This document shows, piece after piece, positions 37,455 through 48,152 of a stretch of DNA of 64,000 nucleotides. The translations under genes and the position numbers were made by a program. The notes beneath the pieces were generated by a model. It did no database searches, was not told the origin of the DNA, and was given only the letters and a program-made list of their open reading frames with translations. Numbering within the stretch: position 1 is the stretch's first letter; each line of letters starts with the position of its first letter. This DNA is from Cornus controversa. Its lineage: Eukaryota > Streptophyta > Magnoliopsida > Cornales > Cornaceae. The stretch covers positions 89,049,270 through 89,113,269 of the forward strand of contig CM048846.1 in assembly GCA_026545225.1 (NCBI GenBank). Direction: 5' to 3'.

Positions 37455-37980
37455 CTGATTGTTGAATTTGTTGGACCGCAAACATCGCCGGAGTTCACAG
37501 CAACAAATGATGTGTAATCCACAATACTGACATGGCATTTCGAGGGCCTTTTAAGTTGCCACTTGTCTGCATTATAAAGCCGGCACATGGGCCGTGACTT
37601 GGGCCTTCCATAGTGAAAGCTACGTCCTCACGTGGAGACTTTGATTTGTTCTCGTCCAATGATTCTCTTGTCGGGCGAATCGCAGCCGTGGATTGTGGAT
37701 ACGAGGAGCAATCAGAGGCGTTGATTGGATTAAAAGCTTAAGTTGGGATAAAACTAACGTGAAGGTCTGAGTTGAGCAGTTTGGGTAGGGATCAAATGAG
37801 AGGCAGAAGCATGTTAGTGGGCTTTTTGGTTAGTGGTCACTATTGTGACTGATTGCTACTTGGCAACCTCCTCATCAATACACGTGGCAAACCAACGGCT
37901 TCGCCATCTGTCGGTCACTCTTGACCAATAGTTTTTCTCATCCTCACATGGGATGGGTGGCTATTGAATTTTCACATCAA
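37450..37980. promoter_or_regulatory. GC-richer island with ACGT-core motifs
   Basis: Clearly richer in GC than its surroundings. It carries CACGTGG twice (about 37630 and 37882), a CCAAT-type box near 37655 and again near 37923, and a TTATAAAG near 37570. A 46-codon open stretch on the plus strand matches nothing I know. It may be an orphan regulatory region or a remnant of a lost gene. The call rests on composition and motifs only. Confidence 0.25.
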
Positions 37981-39550
37981 ATACAGCTTATAAAGTCTAT
38001 TTTATTTTTTCAATTATTAAAGATTTTCACCCATAATTTACCTAATTTATTGACCAGTAGGTCAATATCTTCCCCCTTAATTCATCTCCATTGTTGACCT
38101 TTTACATCATTAGTTATTCGTTAGCTCCTAAACTTACGTAGACTCAACCTTAGCTAATACCAATTATATGTGGATCGGATTCCAACCCGAAGTATCTCTT
38201 TATTTGATTCAATAATTTGACAATATTTCATGAATAAATGCATATATTTGATTTGTTAATAATTTGATATACCGTCGATGTTTTTCTTTTTTCGTAAAAA
38301 AAATTAATGTCAAAAGATATCAATAAATAATGATTAGGATAAAAAAAAAAAAAAAAGAGAAAACCGGAGGACAAATTAAATACAAAAGAAAATTAGATCT
38401 TTGATTCGTTGTTAATTAAAGAAAAAACACTTAAGAATAAGAAAAAAAATAAGGAGGGGGAAGAAGAGGAGGAGAAAATAACGATAAAGAAAAAATACTC
38501 TACAATGATTAAAATTTAAATCGTTAGCGAATTATTGAATTAAATCTTCAATTCATATTCGAGGATTCGAATCAGATTCGGATCAAAATCTGATTCATTG
38601 ATAGATCTAATATCAATCCACTGTGAATGAAAGATTGTGAATCTTAATTTATTGACATCTCCTTGTGATACTTTGTAATCTTTTAAAATAAAAGATCGAA
38701 AGTTCAAGTTTAAATTTGTAATGTGAATGTGTGTTCATCGTCAGAATAATATATATGTGTGTGTAAATATAGAGAGTTGTGGCATTTAAATACAAGCGAT
38801 AGGCCGAATCCATAATCGACCTCTTCTAGTCATGTGATGCAATGCACTGTAACCCATTTCACATCTTTTTCAGATTAAATAGCTTTCCATATATGAATAT
38901 ATATATGCATGTTGGTTTACTATATTTGTAGAATGATAAAGGATAGTTATTACTTATTAACTATGATGATAGAAGAGAACGTGTCCCCACATCCACCAAT
39001 AGCTAGGGAACAAAAAGTTTCAATGAAGCATCATTTATTGTCTGAAAATTGATTTGTGATGCCTTTTTCAGTTGGATTTCTTGGAATGAAATGTTCCTTT
39101 CAATGTAACAGTTGAAAAGAAATGTTAACTGTAAATTAGATATTAGATTTAAGCACTCAGAAAGTTTCTATATTATCGTTTCCTTTTGATACAAGTTAAA
39201 GAAGGAAGAAGAATGTATGGACGAAAGTTAAAAGAAGAAAGAAGTAGATGATATTTTTCCAGTTGTGTCATGGGATTTGTCAGACTTTAAAAGTTCATAT
39301 CCATTTCATTTTCTTTTTTTTTTTTTTTTTTTTTTGTCTCAAAACAATGTGGTTTGTTTTTTTTTTACTTTAAAAAAAAATTTGTTTCTAAAATAAACTT
39401 TGATATAAACAAGCTTCTCTTTTTTGTTATTTTTTTCCTCTTTTATATTTTATGTAATTATGTTTTTTAATATGTAGAGGTTGCTGACAAGTGTTTTCGT
39501 CAAAAAGTGATAGGTCTTGAGTTTAAAACTTGAAAGCAGTCTCTTCAAAA

Positions 39551-39894
39551 ATAGGAGTTCGACTAGCCGACATCGACCTCTCTCATACCCTACTCAAGGA
39601 AGAGCCTTGTACATTTGGTACAACCTTTTTTTTATGTTTTTGTATGTTCATGTTAGCACGATTGAGTTTGAAAATAAGATGCGAACCACGTTTATTTGAA
39701 AAATAAAATTATAAAAGCTATAATAGGAGTTCGACTAGCCGACATCGACCTCTCTCATACCCTACTCAAGGAAGAGCCTTGTACATTTGGTACAACTTTT
39801 TTTTTATGTTTTTGCATGTTCATGTTAGCACGATTGAGTTTGAAAATAAGATGCGAACCACGTTTATTTGAAAAATAAAATTATAAAAGCTATA
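39551..39894. repeat. 172-bp tandem duplication, two near-identical units
   Basis: Unit 1 is 39551-39722 and unit 2 is 39723-39894, starting ATAGGAGTTCGACTAGCCGA. By eye they differ only in one homopolymer length and one substitution (GTATG/GCATG), so the duplication is recent. The unit has no clear coding content. Its ACTAGCCGACATCGACC... CTCATACCC wording recalls repeated plant DNA. Confidence 0.85.
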
Positions 39895-40450
39895 AATTTT
39901 GCATATAATTGATTCCACAACACAAGTTTGGAGTTTGGACCACACAATAAAGTGAAACTATGAGGTCTCCACATGATCTAAAACACTTCAAGACTAGATG
40001 CCAACAACTACAGGCACCCCAAGAGAAATTTATTTGAAACTTTATTTTAAATTTTAATAACATAAAACATAATATGGAGAAAAAGTTCACAAAACATTTT
40101 ATGGAATTGTTTTGAAAAGGACTTGTTTGATTCGATTTTTCAAAAACTCTAGAAATAGAAAACAGTTTCCGACAAAATATAAAAGAATATTGTCTAAAAT
40201 CAGCTGTTTTTACACCTCCGTTTTTAGAAAACCATCAACCAACAAATTTTCAGATTAATTGTTTATATTTCAACTGAATAAATTACCAAAGGTGGGTAGC
40301 TTAACGGATACTTTTTCATTTTTAAAGTAAATAATCAAGGGTTCAAGAACTGATTGGAATAATGTGAGTGCTCGAGTTTCTAAGTAGGTAAAAACAAAAA
40401 AAACAAAAACAGAAAATGTGAATAGTGTATTCATACGGTGCCCCTTGTTG

Positions 40451-40494
<44 letters not shown>

Positions 40495-42182
40495 CATCAA
40501 TGGGGGACATCATGCCTTGATATAATGATGTGACTAAAATCTTCTGTAATTAGATTACAGGGAAAAAGCATATCACACAATCATTTACTCATGTGCTGGG
40601 GTAATACTATATGTTAATTCTTCTAGACCTCATCATATCAACACTTAACCCTCCTTTTTATCCACAAAGTAATAGAATTTCACTTTAATCAATTAGGTTG
40701 GAGCAGGATTCTTGAGTTAAAGTCAAACTTACACCATGATTAAATGTAATCTTCTTACTTTATTCTTTTTAGTGTTTCAAAGTTGACTTCTCATGTCCTT
40801 GAAGAAATCAAATGACTGTGGTGGGAGAGATGATAATAAAATTGCAGGCTTTTGTTTATTAACCAACTACACCCAAATACGAAACATAATAAGTTCAATA
40901 ATATATATATATATATATATATTGCATTTAGGCTAGGTATAATAAGATCAAAAAAAGTCAATTTAAGGGTCAAATTTTGTTAAAAAAAATTAATCTTGTG
41001 AGTCAACGTATTTTTGTCTATCTACGATTCAAAATAACTCTATCTAACGATCATAATTAAGAATGCATAACTGTAGACACGGACATATACTAATATATAT
41101 ATATATATGGGGAATGGCTTCAAGACTTCGTATGCTTTGTTATAGCTTACTACTTTTTGTCAATAAATTTATGGCATTACTTATAGTTTAATTGCAAAAC
41201 ACATTGATGAGGAGCGACATGAGTGTCAAATGCCTTGAAACTTATTCCACACTTTTGGGTTAGCGTTCAAGTAAAAATTGTATATTTAATTCAATCCAAA
41301 AACTTCAATATAACATAAGAGGGACAAATCAGAAAAGTCAAAAAAACAAATTTATGGGCATGCATACTAAAGTTATTATATAGTTCGAGATTATGTAAAC
41401 TCGGTCAACAACTTATTAATACGTAAATTAATGTGTCAATTTTATTTGACTTTTTTCATTTAGTGTTAGCTAGTAATAGGCTAAAATCACATTACCCAGA
41501 CCATGTAAAAAATGCAAACGGGAGGGACAAAAGATCTACTTAATATTAAGTCCATTGCTACAATCACAAAGACAAATGTACTGTAAGTGTTGGACTAACT
41601 TACAATATATCTTTTGTATACTGAAAAATTACTGCATAGTTTCCCGCTTCTTTTATAGTATTGTTTGAAAATATAATTTAGTGCTAAAATTAAATAAATT
41701 AAGTGTTTATTCAATTAAGTGTATTAGATAAAACAAGTTTAAGTCACTTGAAGTATTGTGAAATTTTAAATGAGATACTTATCACTGAACACAAAACAAT
41801 TAACTCTTAAAATATTAGTTGTACCATTTTCACTAATTAATTTCAAATTTATCAAACAACATCTATATATTTGTCCGTTGTTCATTATCAGTTATACCTA
41901 CACAAAATATATACCTAGTAAAAGTGTCCAAATATATGAAGTTGAATTATATATACCTAGCTAATTAAAAGTAAAGGTGGCCAGGCAATCCATTCATTCC
42001 CCTCCTAGCCCCACTCACCATATAAAAACCCTTAATTTTTATTTTTGAAATGATAAAAAAAAAAAAAAAAACCAAACACTTGGTGGTGAACGAAATACTA
42101 CTAAACTAATGCCGGACAACGGCTTATAAATGAGGTTTTCAAATATAATTGTATTGTGCTTATATATATACTAGTAGAAGAA

Positions 42183-42199
42183 CACGTGCCTTGCACGTG
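42183..42199. repeat. Perfect short hairpin CACGTGC/GCACGTG
   Basis: Seven-bp stem with a 3-nt loop following ACTAGTAGAAGAA. This kind of CGTGC-x-TTGCACG palindrome next to an ACTAGT-like sequence recurs at the edge of plant mobile elements. A weakly similar block (AACTTATAAT... AATTAT... TTTACACAAA) follows here and again near 43190, but no clear second end was found. Confidence 0.3.
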
Positions 42200-44697
42200 G
42201 ATAAAAAAAGTAAACTTATAATTTAAATTAAAATTTTTTACACAAAATTAATTAGTGACTAATATCTAAGGAGTATGGGATATGTACTCTCACACATTAT
42301 TAACAACAAACAAAATTCTAAAAAGAAAATATTAGAGCCAAAAGACTATAACTCTCGTCTAAATAACCTTGAACAAATATTCACACGTACAGTTAAACCA
42401 TAATAACCAATTTCATACAGTCTCATAAATATGTAAATCTGAATATATTGTTCCTTAGCCACACGGATATTTTATTCCGTAAAGCATTTATTGTCTAATA
42501 ATTGTTTTATATATTTACCTTTTAATTTTAGAGGTGTACGCTAATCACGCAATATGCTAGAAGCAACTCCATTCCTCGTATTTTAGTATGATTAACATCA
42601 TCTACAATTTTTTCTTCTTTGTAAAAAATTCAAGCCTAGACAGCTAAAATGCTCACCTATTGATATCTCTTGATCCTTGACTTCACTCTATCTCTATTTG
42701 TAATTTTACTAATGTTACATTTTACATAATTAGTTTTGGTCATGTCTATTTTAAGTTCTCGTTTAATTTACTTCTTTAGAAAGTTCTAACTTAGTTTTTA
42801 TCATTGCTCTAGGTTCATCAATTAGAAAAAAAAAATCATAATCAAATGCTACGCACTATAATTCTCATCCTAATGTGTTTTGCTAGTCGTCACTCATCAG
42901 CAACAATTACGAAATAATATGGCCTTAATGTTTATCCTAAACGTAGACCTACACTAAATGAACATTAACTTGTTTCTCTTGCAGTTATTCTAACTATAAT
43001 CACAGTTTAATTATACATATCTTTCAAATATATTTATTTGTGATTCATTTATTTTCTAAAATTCATAATATTATAACTCAAACATTCTATCATAGACTTT
43101 CTAGAACTTTATTTCGTATGGTACCTAATACAGTGCCTTTACCACAACTGCTCATAATTCTTGAAAAGGGAAGGTTTAAGAGTAGTTAAAAGTGAACTTA
43201 TAATCTTAATTATAATCCTTTATACAAATATAATTATATATTATATACACGTGAAACACTTTTGTTTTTGTTTTTGTCTGTATATGTGTGTGGGCAAGGA
43301 CATGTGAAACACCATTGAAAAAATGATACATTGATACATAAATACAAATATCAAGTTAAGATGCATAACTTGGATTATTTGAAACTCCTATTTTGAGTAA
43401 AGATATGACATGTAGCAGAGTTGCTAAAATTTTAACCAAAAAAAAAAAAGCATGTGCTCCGAATTTTGTTTATCAATTACGAGAAGAAAATTTATAGTCA
43501 TGACATCTTTAATAAGATAATAAATACAACAAAAAAATTCAAATTTGACAAAAAGTATATAAAATAACTTTTTCAAAAATATGTCAGGCATATATTGATA
43601 AAACTTCCAAAATACCAAACTTACAAATCCATAACATTTAAGCAATAAGATTGGTAGGTAGTGGTTTTCATTCCTACTTGCTATACAGAAGAAAGAGTTT
43701 GATCCAATCAGGCCTTTTTTATTTACTTGCACCCAAGACCACTTCATACCAAACTCAAAAGCAAATAGTCTAAAGCCTCTTGGATGCAATACAGTAAATC
43801 TAGCTAACAAAATCATAAATTTTCATTGATGAAATCATAAAATTTACTTAAAATCACAAGTACTCTATTCTAAAGCACGATAACTAATCGTACTACTTTG
43901 CATGTTTAATTCATCACATTCAAAAATTTGATATAGTAATCCATTTATATAACAACATGATAAAAAATAAAAATAAAAAGAGCACTAAGAGAATATAATC
44001 AACATCATGGAGCAAAATAGAATATAGACCATCTCATCACCAACATTAGAACACTTGAAATTTTAAAATCCCATAATACACACAGGATATATATTTATAT
44101 AAAAAATAAAGCTATAATCTTTGTATTAGCTGCAAATTAAACATCAATTGTAATCCAAAAACAAAAGAGAAAACAAACCCTTTTTCACATATCATAGAAG
44201 AAAAAGAAAGACGGTCAAGAGTGAGAGGAGTTTTGGAAAAAAATGAGTGGTTAATTGAGTTGTTAACTTTGAGAATAAAGAGTTTGTATTTAACATGGTC
44301 TTCATTGTTTTTAGATAGAGGAACATAATATAGAATAAAATAATAAAAAAATCTTAAAAAATGTTTAGAAATTCTATGTATATTTAATACTACACAATTA
44401 GTTATAGTTTATTATTATTATTATTATGAGTCTTACCATAGTAAGGAAATAGAAGGAGAAATGAATTCTAATAGAACTAAATGATTTGAAACAATATACT
44501 ACATCATTAGTTATAGTGTATTAAAAATAATTAATTATAGTCTGAAATTTAATTGATAAAAATAGTTGGGAGTGGAAAGAATTGGAAGAGTCGAGAATCC
44601 AAAAAGGAGTTATGAGTTAGAGGAGAGATAGAAGTCTATTAGTAAAATAATTATTATAAAAGTAAATGATTTGAAATAACTTGTAATTTTAATAATA

Positions 44698-44698
<1 letters not shown>

Positions 44699-44746
<48 letters not shown>
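44699..44746. repeat. (AT)n microsatellite
   Basis: About 48 bp of uninterrupted AT repeats in intergenic DNA. Confidence 0.95.
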
Positions 44747-44749
<3 letters not shown>

Positions 44750-46513
44750 GTATTATCCACAAGGAAGATACAAATAGGAATATTGATTACAACAGTAGTC
44801 CCTTGTGATCATGATGTACCTTCATCATATGCTATTAATTTAGTGGGACCTTGTTGATGGGCATAGCCTTCCTAATACAATATAAATTGCTATACAGATA
44901 AAAACTTGTCGTTCTAATAAAAACAAAAAAACAAAAGATATGTTGGTGGGCTAGTCCATGGATCTAATATTAAATATTGTGAAATTGGGTATGAGGCTAA
45001 ACCCACATATTCTGGAACTAAGGCCCCGTCATCGAACAACCTACTTTGTTGAAACTAGTAGAGCAGTCCACGAGTGTGTGCACAACCAAGGCCCAGTCTT
45101 ATTCAACGACCTTATTGGGATCCAATAATGGATCCGAACATGATACATCAATCCAAATCCAAATTTGATTTATAATTAAATTGAAACTAGTTTTAAGTGG
45201 ATCTAATCCGAGTAGGGCATTAAGAGTAATGATACAGATGACCTAGAAAGCACCGACATGGCAGTGGAATGTAACGTATTGGTGTCGGACAAATGTCTGA
45301 CATGGACATGTGTTTGGCAGTCGATAGATCTGTCTTATTTTTTTATTGATTGAATACGATAGAGGATACATCAGGACATGCCGTAGGACACGACACATCG
45401 ATGGATTTTTTATAATAAAAAAAAAACAGAGAGAAGAAGACGATATATATATAGGATAAAATGCTCTGACACTCTCTGAGGTTTACTTTTATTGCTCATA
45501 GATTAAACCTTTTGCAATATTGACTCTGACACCTCCTAAGATTTGGTTAACATAACTCTAACCCCCCTAACCGTTAGAGTCATTAGAAGTTAGCTAGTTT
45601 ATGCCAAAACTACCCTTCATGTTTGAAAGTACTACTATAACATTAATTAGTTGGACCTTTATATCCCGCAACAGGAAAAAAATGATAAATTGCACCCTTA
45701 TTCCCTAAACCGGCTTTTTTTTTATAAAAAAAAAAGTGACCAATTGATATATAAAAGTTTGTTTGGTCACTATTTTCAAATTTTGAACAATTAATATATA
45801 GAATCTTGTTTGGTCACTGTCTTAAACCATTTTGTAATGAACTTCTGGATTACTATTTTTTTTAGAAGAAAGTATTATTTTTATTCATATCAAAATGACA
45901 AAAATCAACTTCTATTTTATTTTATTCAAAGCAAGAGTTATTTTATCCTTAGTACAGTACTCATTCACAAAATGGTTGAAGGCAGTGACCAAACAAGCTT
46001 CCATATATCAATTACAATTGTAATTGCACGACGATTTTACATTGAATTCAAGAGACTTGAATTAATATTAGAATTCAATTTGAGTCCAATAATTTAGATC
46101 AATGTATTTGAACTAAAATTTAGTATCATATAAGTAATTGTATTTTTAGTAACTGTATTTTAAGAGCCAAAAGTTTCACATGGCTGATTATTTGAGGAAT
46201 GGGAGGTTAGTGTTTTGGCAATAATTTTTCAAATAATGAATGAGAAGAAGTCTAGAAGAAATTAACAGATGAGAAGAAGTTTAACGTAATAGAGAGGCAA
46301 CAAAAGTGTGAAAAATACTTTTTATTCAAAAAGTTTAAGGATCAAAAAGAGTAAATTGTTTAAGTTCAAATTTTGTATAGGTCCAAATGGAAAAGAAAAT
46401 CTTAAAGAAAACAAACAATATAATCCACTTAAATTTGGATAAGAGCTTTTTCATTGTGGGTCCTTGGGTTAGGCTTGAGCCAATCTTGGTTGAGGGTTGG
46501 TGGTGGGAGTAGG

Positions 46514-47033
46514 TAGGGCTACAAATGAATTGAGTCAAGTCAAATCGAGTCGAGCCTAGCTTGATCTGGTTTGGCTCTTCGTTTGTAGGCTCAGCTTGGG
46601 CTCGACTCAAGATCATGACGAGTTCAAAAAGTTGAGCTTGGAACCAACTCATCATTGTTTTGAAAAACTTAGACTTGACTCATTTAATAATAGAAGTCAT
46701 TCGGGCTAGATTTAAGCTCGTGTTCAAGACCGTTTAACTTGTTTATGAATATAAACAAGGTTACATAAGTCTATGTTCATGAACCTATACAAGTTTATAT
46801 TTATGAACATGTTCACGAGTCCTATGCGAGCTTACACGAGCTTATGTTCAATAACCTACACAAGTCGAATTCAATATTGTTTAGAATCAACTCATTTTTA
46901 AACAAACTTAGAAATCGAGCTCGAATTCGACTCGTTTTCTTAACAAATGAGCCTGAAACAAATAATCCAAATTGAGCTTTAAATGAACCAAGCCCAAATT
47001 GTTCATAAAAAACTCAGTTCATTTGTAACCCTA
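46514..47033. mobile_element. hAT-like non-autonomous element with GAGCTCGA-rich arms
   Basis: Inverted ends TAGGGCTACAAATGA and TCATTTGTAACCCTA, with one mismatch. Internal arms are rich in TCGAGTC/GAGCTCGA and AACAAG/CTTGTT words, as in the other hAT-like elements here. The flanking 8-mers GGAGTAGG and AAAGTAAA differ only by G-to-A changes, so they may be a decayed target duplication, but this is weak. No transposase. Older than the other hAT copies. Confidence 0.65.
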
Positions 47034-47448
47034 AAAGTAAATTGCAGTAGAGGAGGCTCAAGGTAGTAGGATGTAAGAGGATAAGAGAGAAACACAAAGT
47101 TTTATTATTATTTTTTAACGGTTGTTATTCAATTAAGAGTAATATAGCCAATTTGCAATTGACATCGTTCAACTATTATAGTTTTTAAGCATGACAAAAT
47201 GTCAGAGTAATTTTAGTCAAAGTTTAATTTAAAAGTGCATATTACAAATCTCAAAACAGGACAGTATAATTTAGGAAAAATCAATTATTAGTCCAACTTT
47301 TCAATCGTAAGGACTAATAAATCTCAAAAAAATTTGTTACAACAACTAAATTTTATTTCTAGTTAACATTTCCAATTAAGTTCATAATTCCACTTACATT
47401 TGTTTTCTTCTAATATTGTCTTTTTTTATTATTATTTAGATATATCAT
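47034..47448. other. Short intergenic gap
   Basis: AT-rich sequence between a hAT-like element and the LTR of the Tat-like retrotransposon. Nothing recognisable. Confidence 0.5.
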
Positions 47449-48135
47449 TGTAGGTACAAAAAATTGCCTAACTAATTCTTGCTAATCAATTTGATGCACA
47501 CACCCGATATAAATCAAGAACACAATATTTTCATAGACCAATTCAAGAGGGGATTCGAGGACCCCTTTCATTCATATGTCTTAGATATTTATACAAGTTG
47601 GAATTTGAGTCCTTCTTGGATTACAATTTCCTTATTTACAGTTATCTTTACTCTCAAGAATCTGAATTTCTTTTTGAGTTCGGACTCCTATTTATATTGG
47701 ACTGTTTTAGCCTTTAAATAGGGAGACTAGGCCCTTTTTCTTTTCTCGAATTAGTTCTTTGGGTTTTCTGTTGATACTTGGGCTTAGTCCATTTTTGTAC
47801 CAGTTCAGCCCATTAGGCTAAGTGATAATTTTACCCCTACACATTGCCCCCAATATTCTTCAGTTATGAGTTTGTCATAATTGAGGGAATTTGTATAAGT
47901 TTTGTAATGATTTCGCTACTTGTATCGATGTTTCATATTTAACGATGGGGTAGTTGTGACAGCGTTGAGCACATATGTGATTTCTTTACGTTACCCTTTG
48001 CATTTTGTCTTGATACTTGTTATTCTCAGTCACAAACCTTCTACAACTGATTGCCTTCTCTTCTAGATTCACTTTCTCTATATCTTCTTAGTACCGATTT
48101 GTCTTGTCAGGTTAGTCTTCATCCTTTTGTCTACA
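47449..48135 (-). repeat. Putative 3' LTR of the Tat-like element
   Basis: Bounded on the plus strand by TGTAGG on the left and GTCTACA on the right (TG...CA). The right end is followed directly by TCTTTTTCTTTT, which on the minus strand is a purine tract preceding the LTR, as expected for the 3' LTR of a minus-strand element. The 687-bp span is plausible, but the other LTR lies outside the window, so the boundaries are not confirmed by comparison. A TTTAAATAG sequence near 47714 faces the antisense ORF. Confidence 0.55.
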
Positions 48136-48148
48136 TCTTTTTCTTTTG
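48136..48148 (-). promoter_or_regulatory. Polypurine tract of the Tat-like element
   Basis: On the minus strand, AAAAGAAAAAGA lies immediately before the LTR beginning TGTAGAC. It would prime plus-strand DNA synthesis. Confidence 0.55.
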
Positions 48149-48152
48149 TACG

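Larger units (their letters stand above)
34380..46500. other. Gene-poor intergenic region
   Basis: No supported gene. It holds (AT)n microsatellites at about 37409-37448, 40455-40491, 40901-40921 and 44699-44746, a 172-bp tandem duplication (39551-39894), a GC-richer island at about 37450-37980, a purine-only run at 38451-38478, and the hairpin CACGTGC-CTT-GCACGTG at 42183-42199. Segments near 34900-35050 and 45240-45420 have the feel of degraded mobile DNA, but no ends or domains could be identified. Confidence 0.45.

Noticed and set aside
37256..37588. Open frames with long Ile-Tyr runs (also near 31021 and 40270)
   Set aside because: Translation of (AT)n and (GT)n microsatellites.
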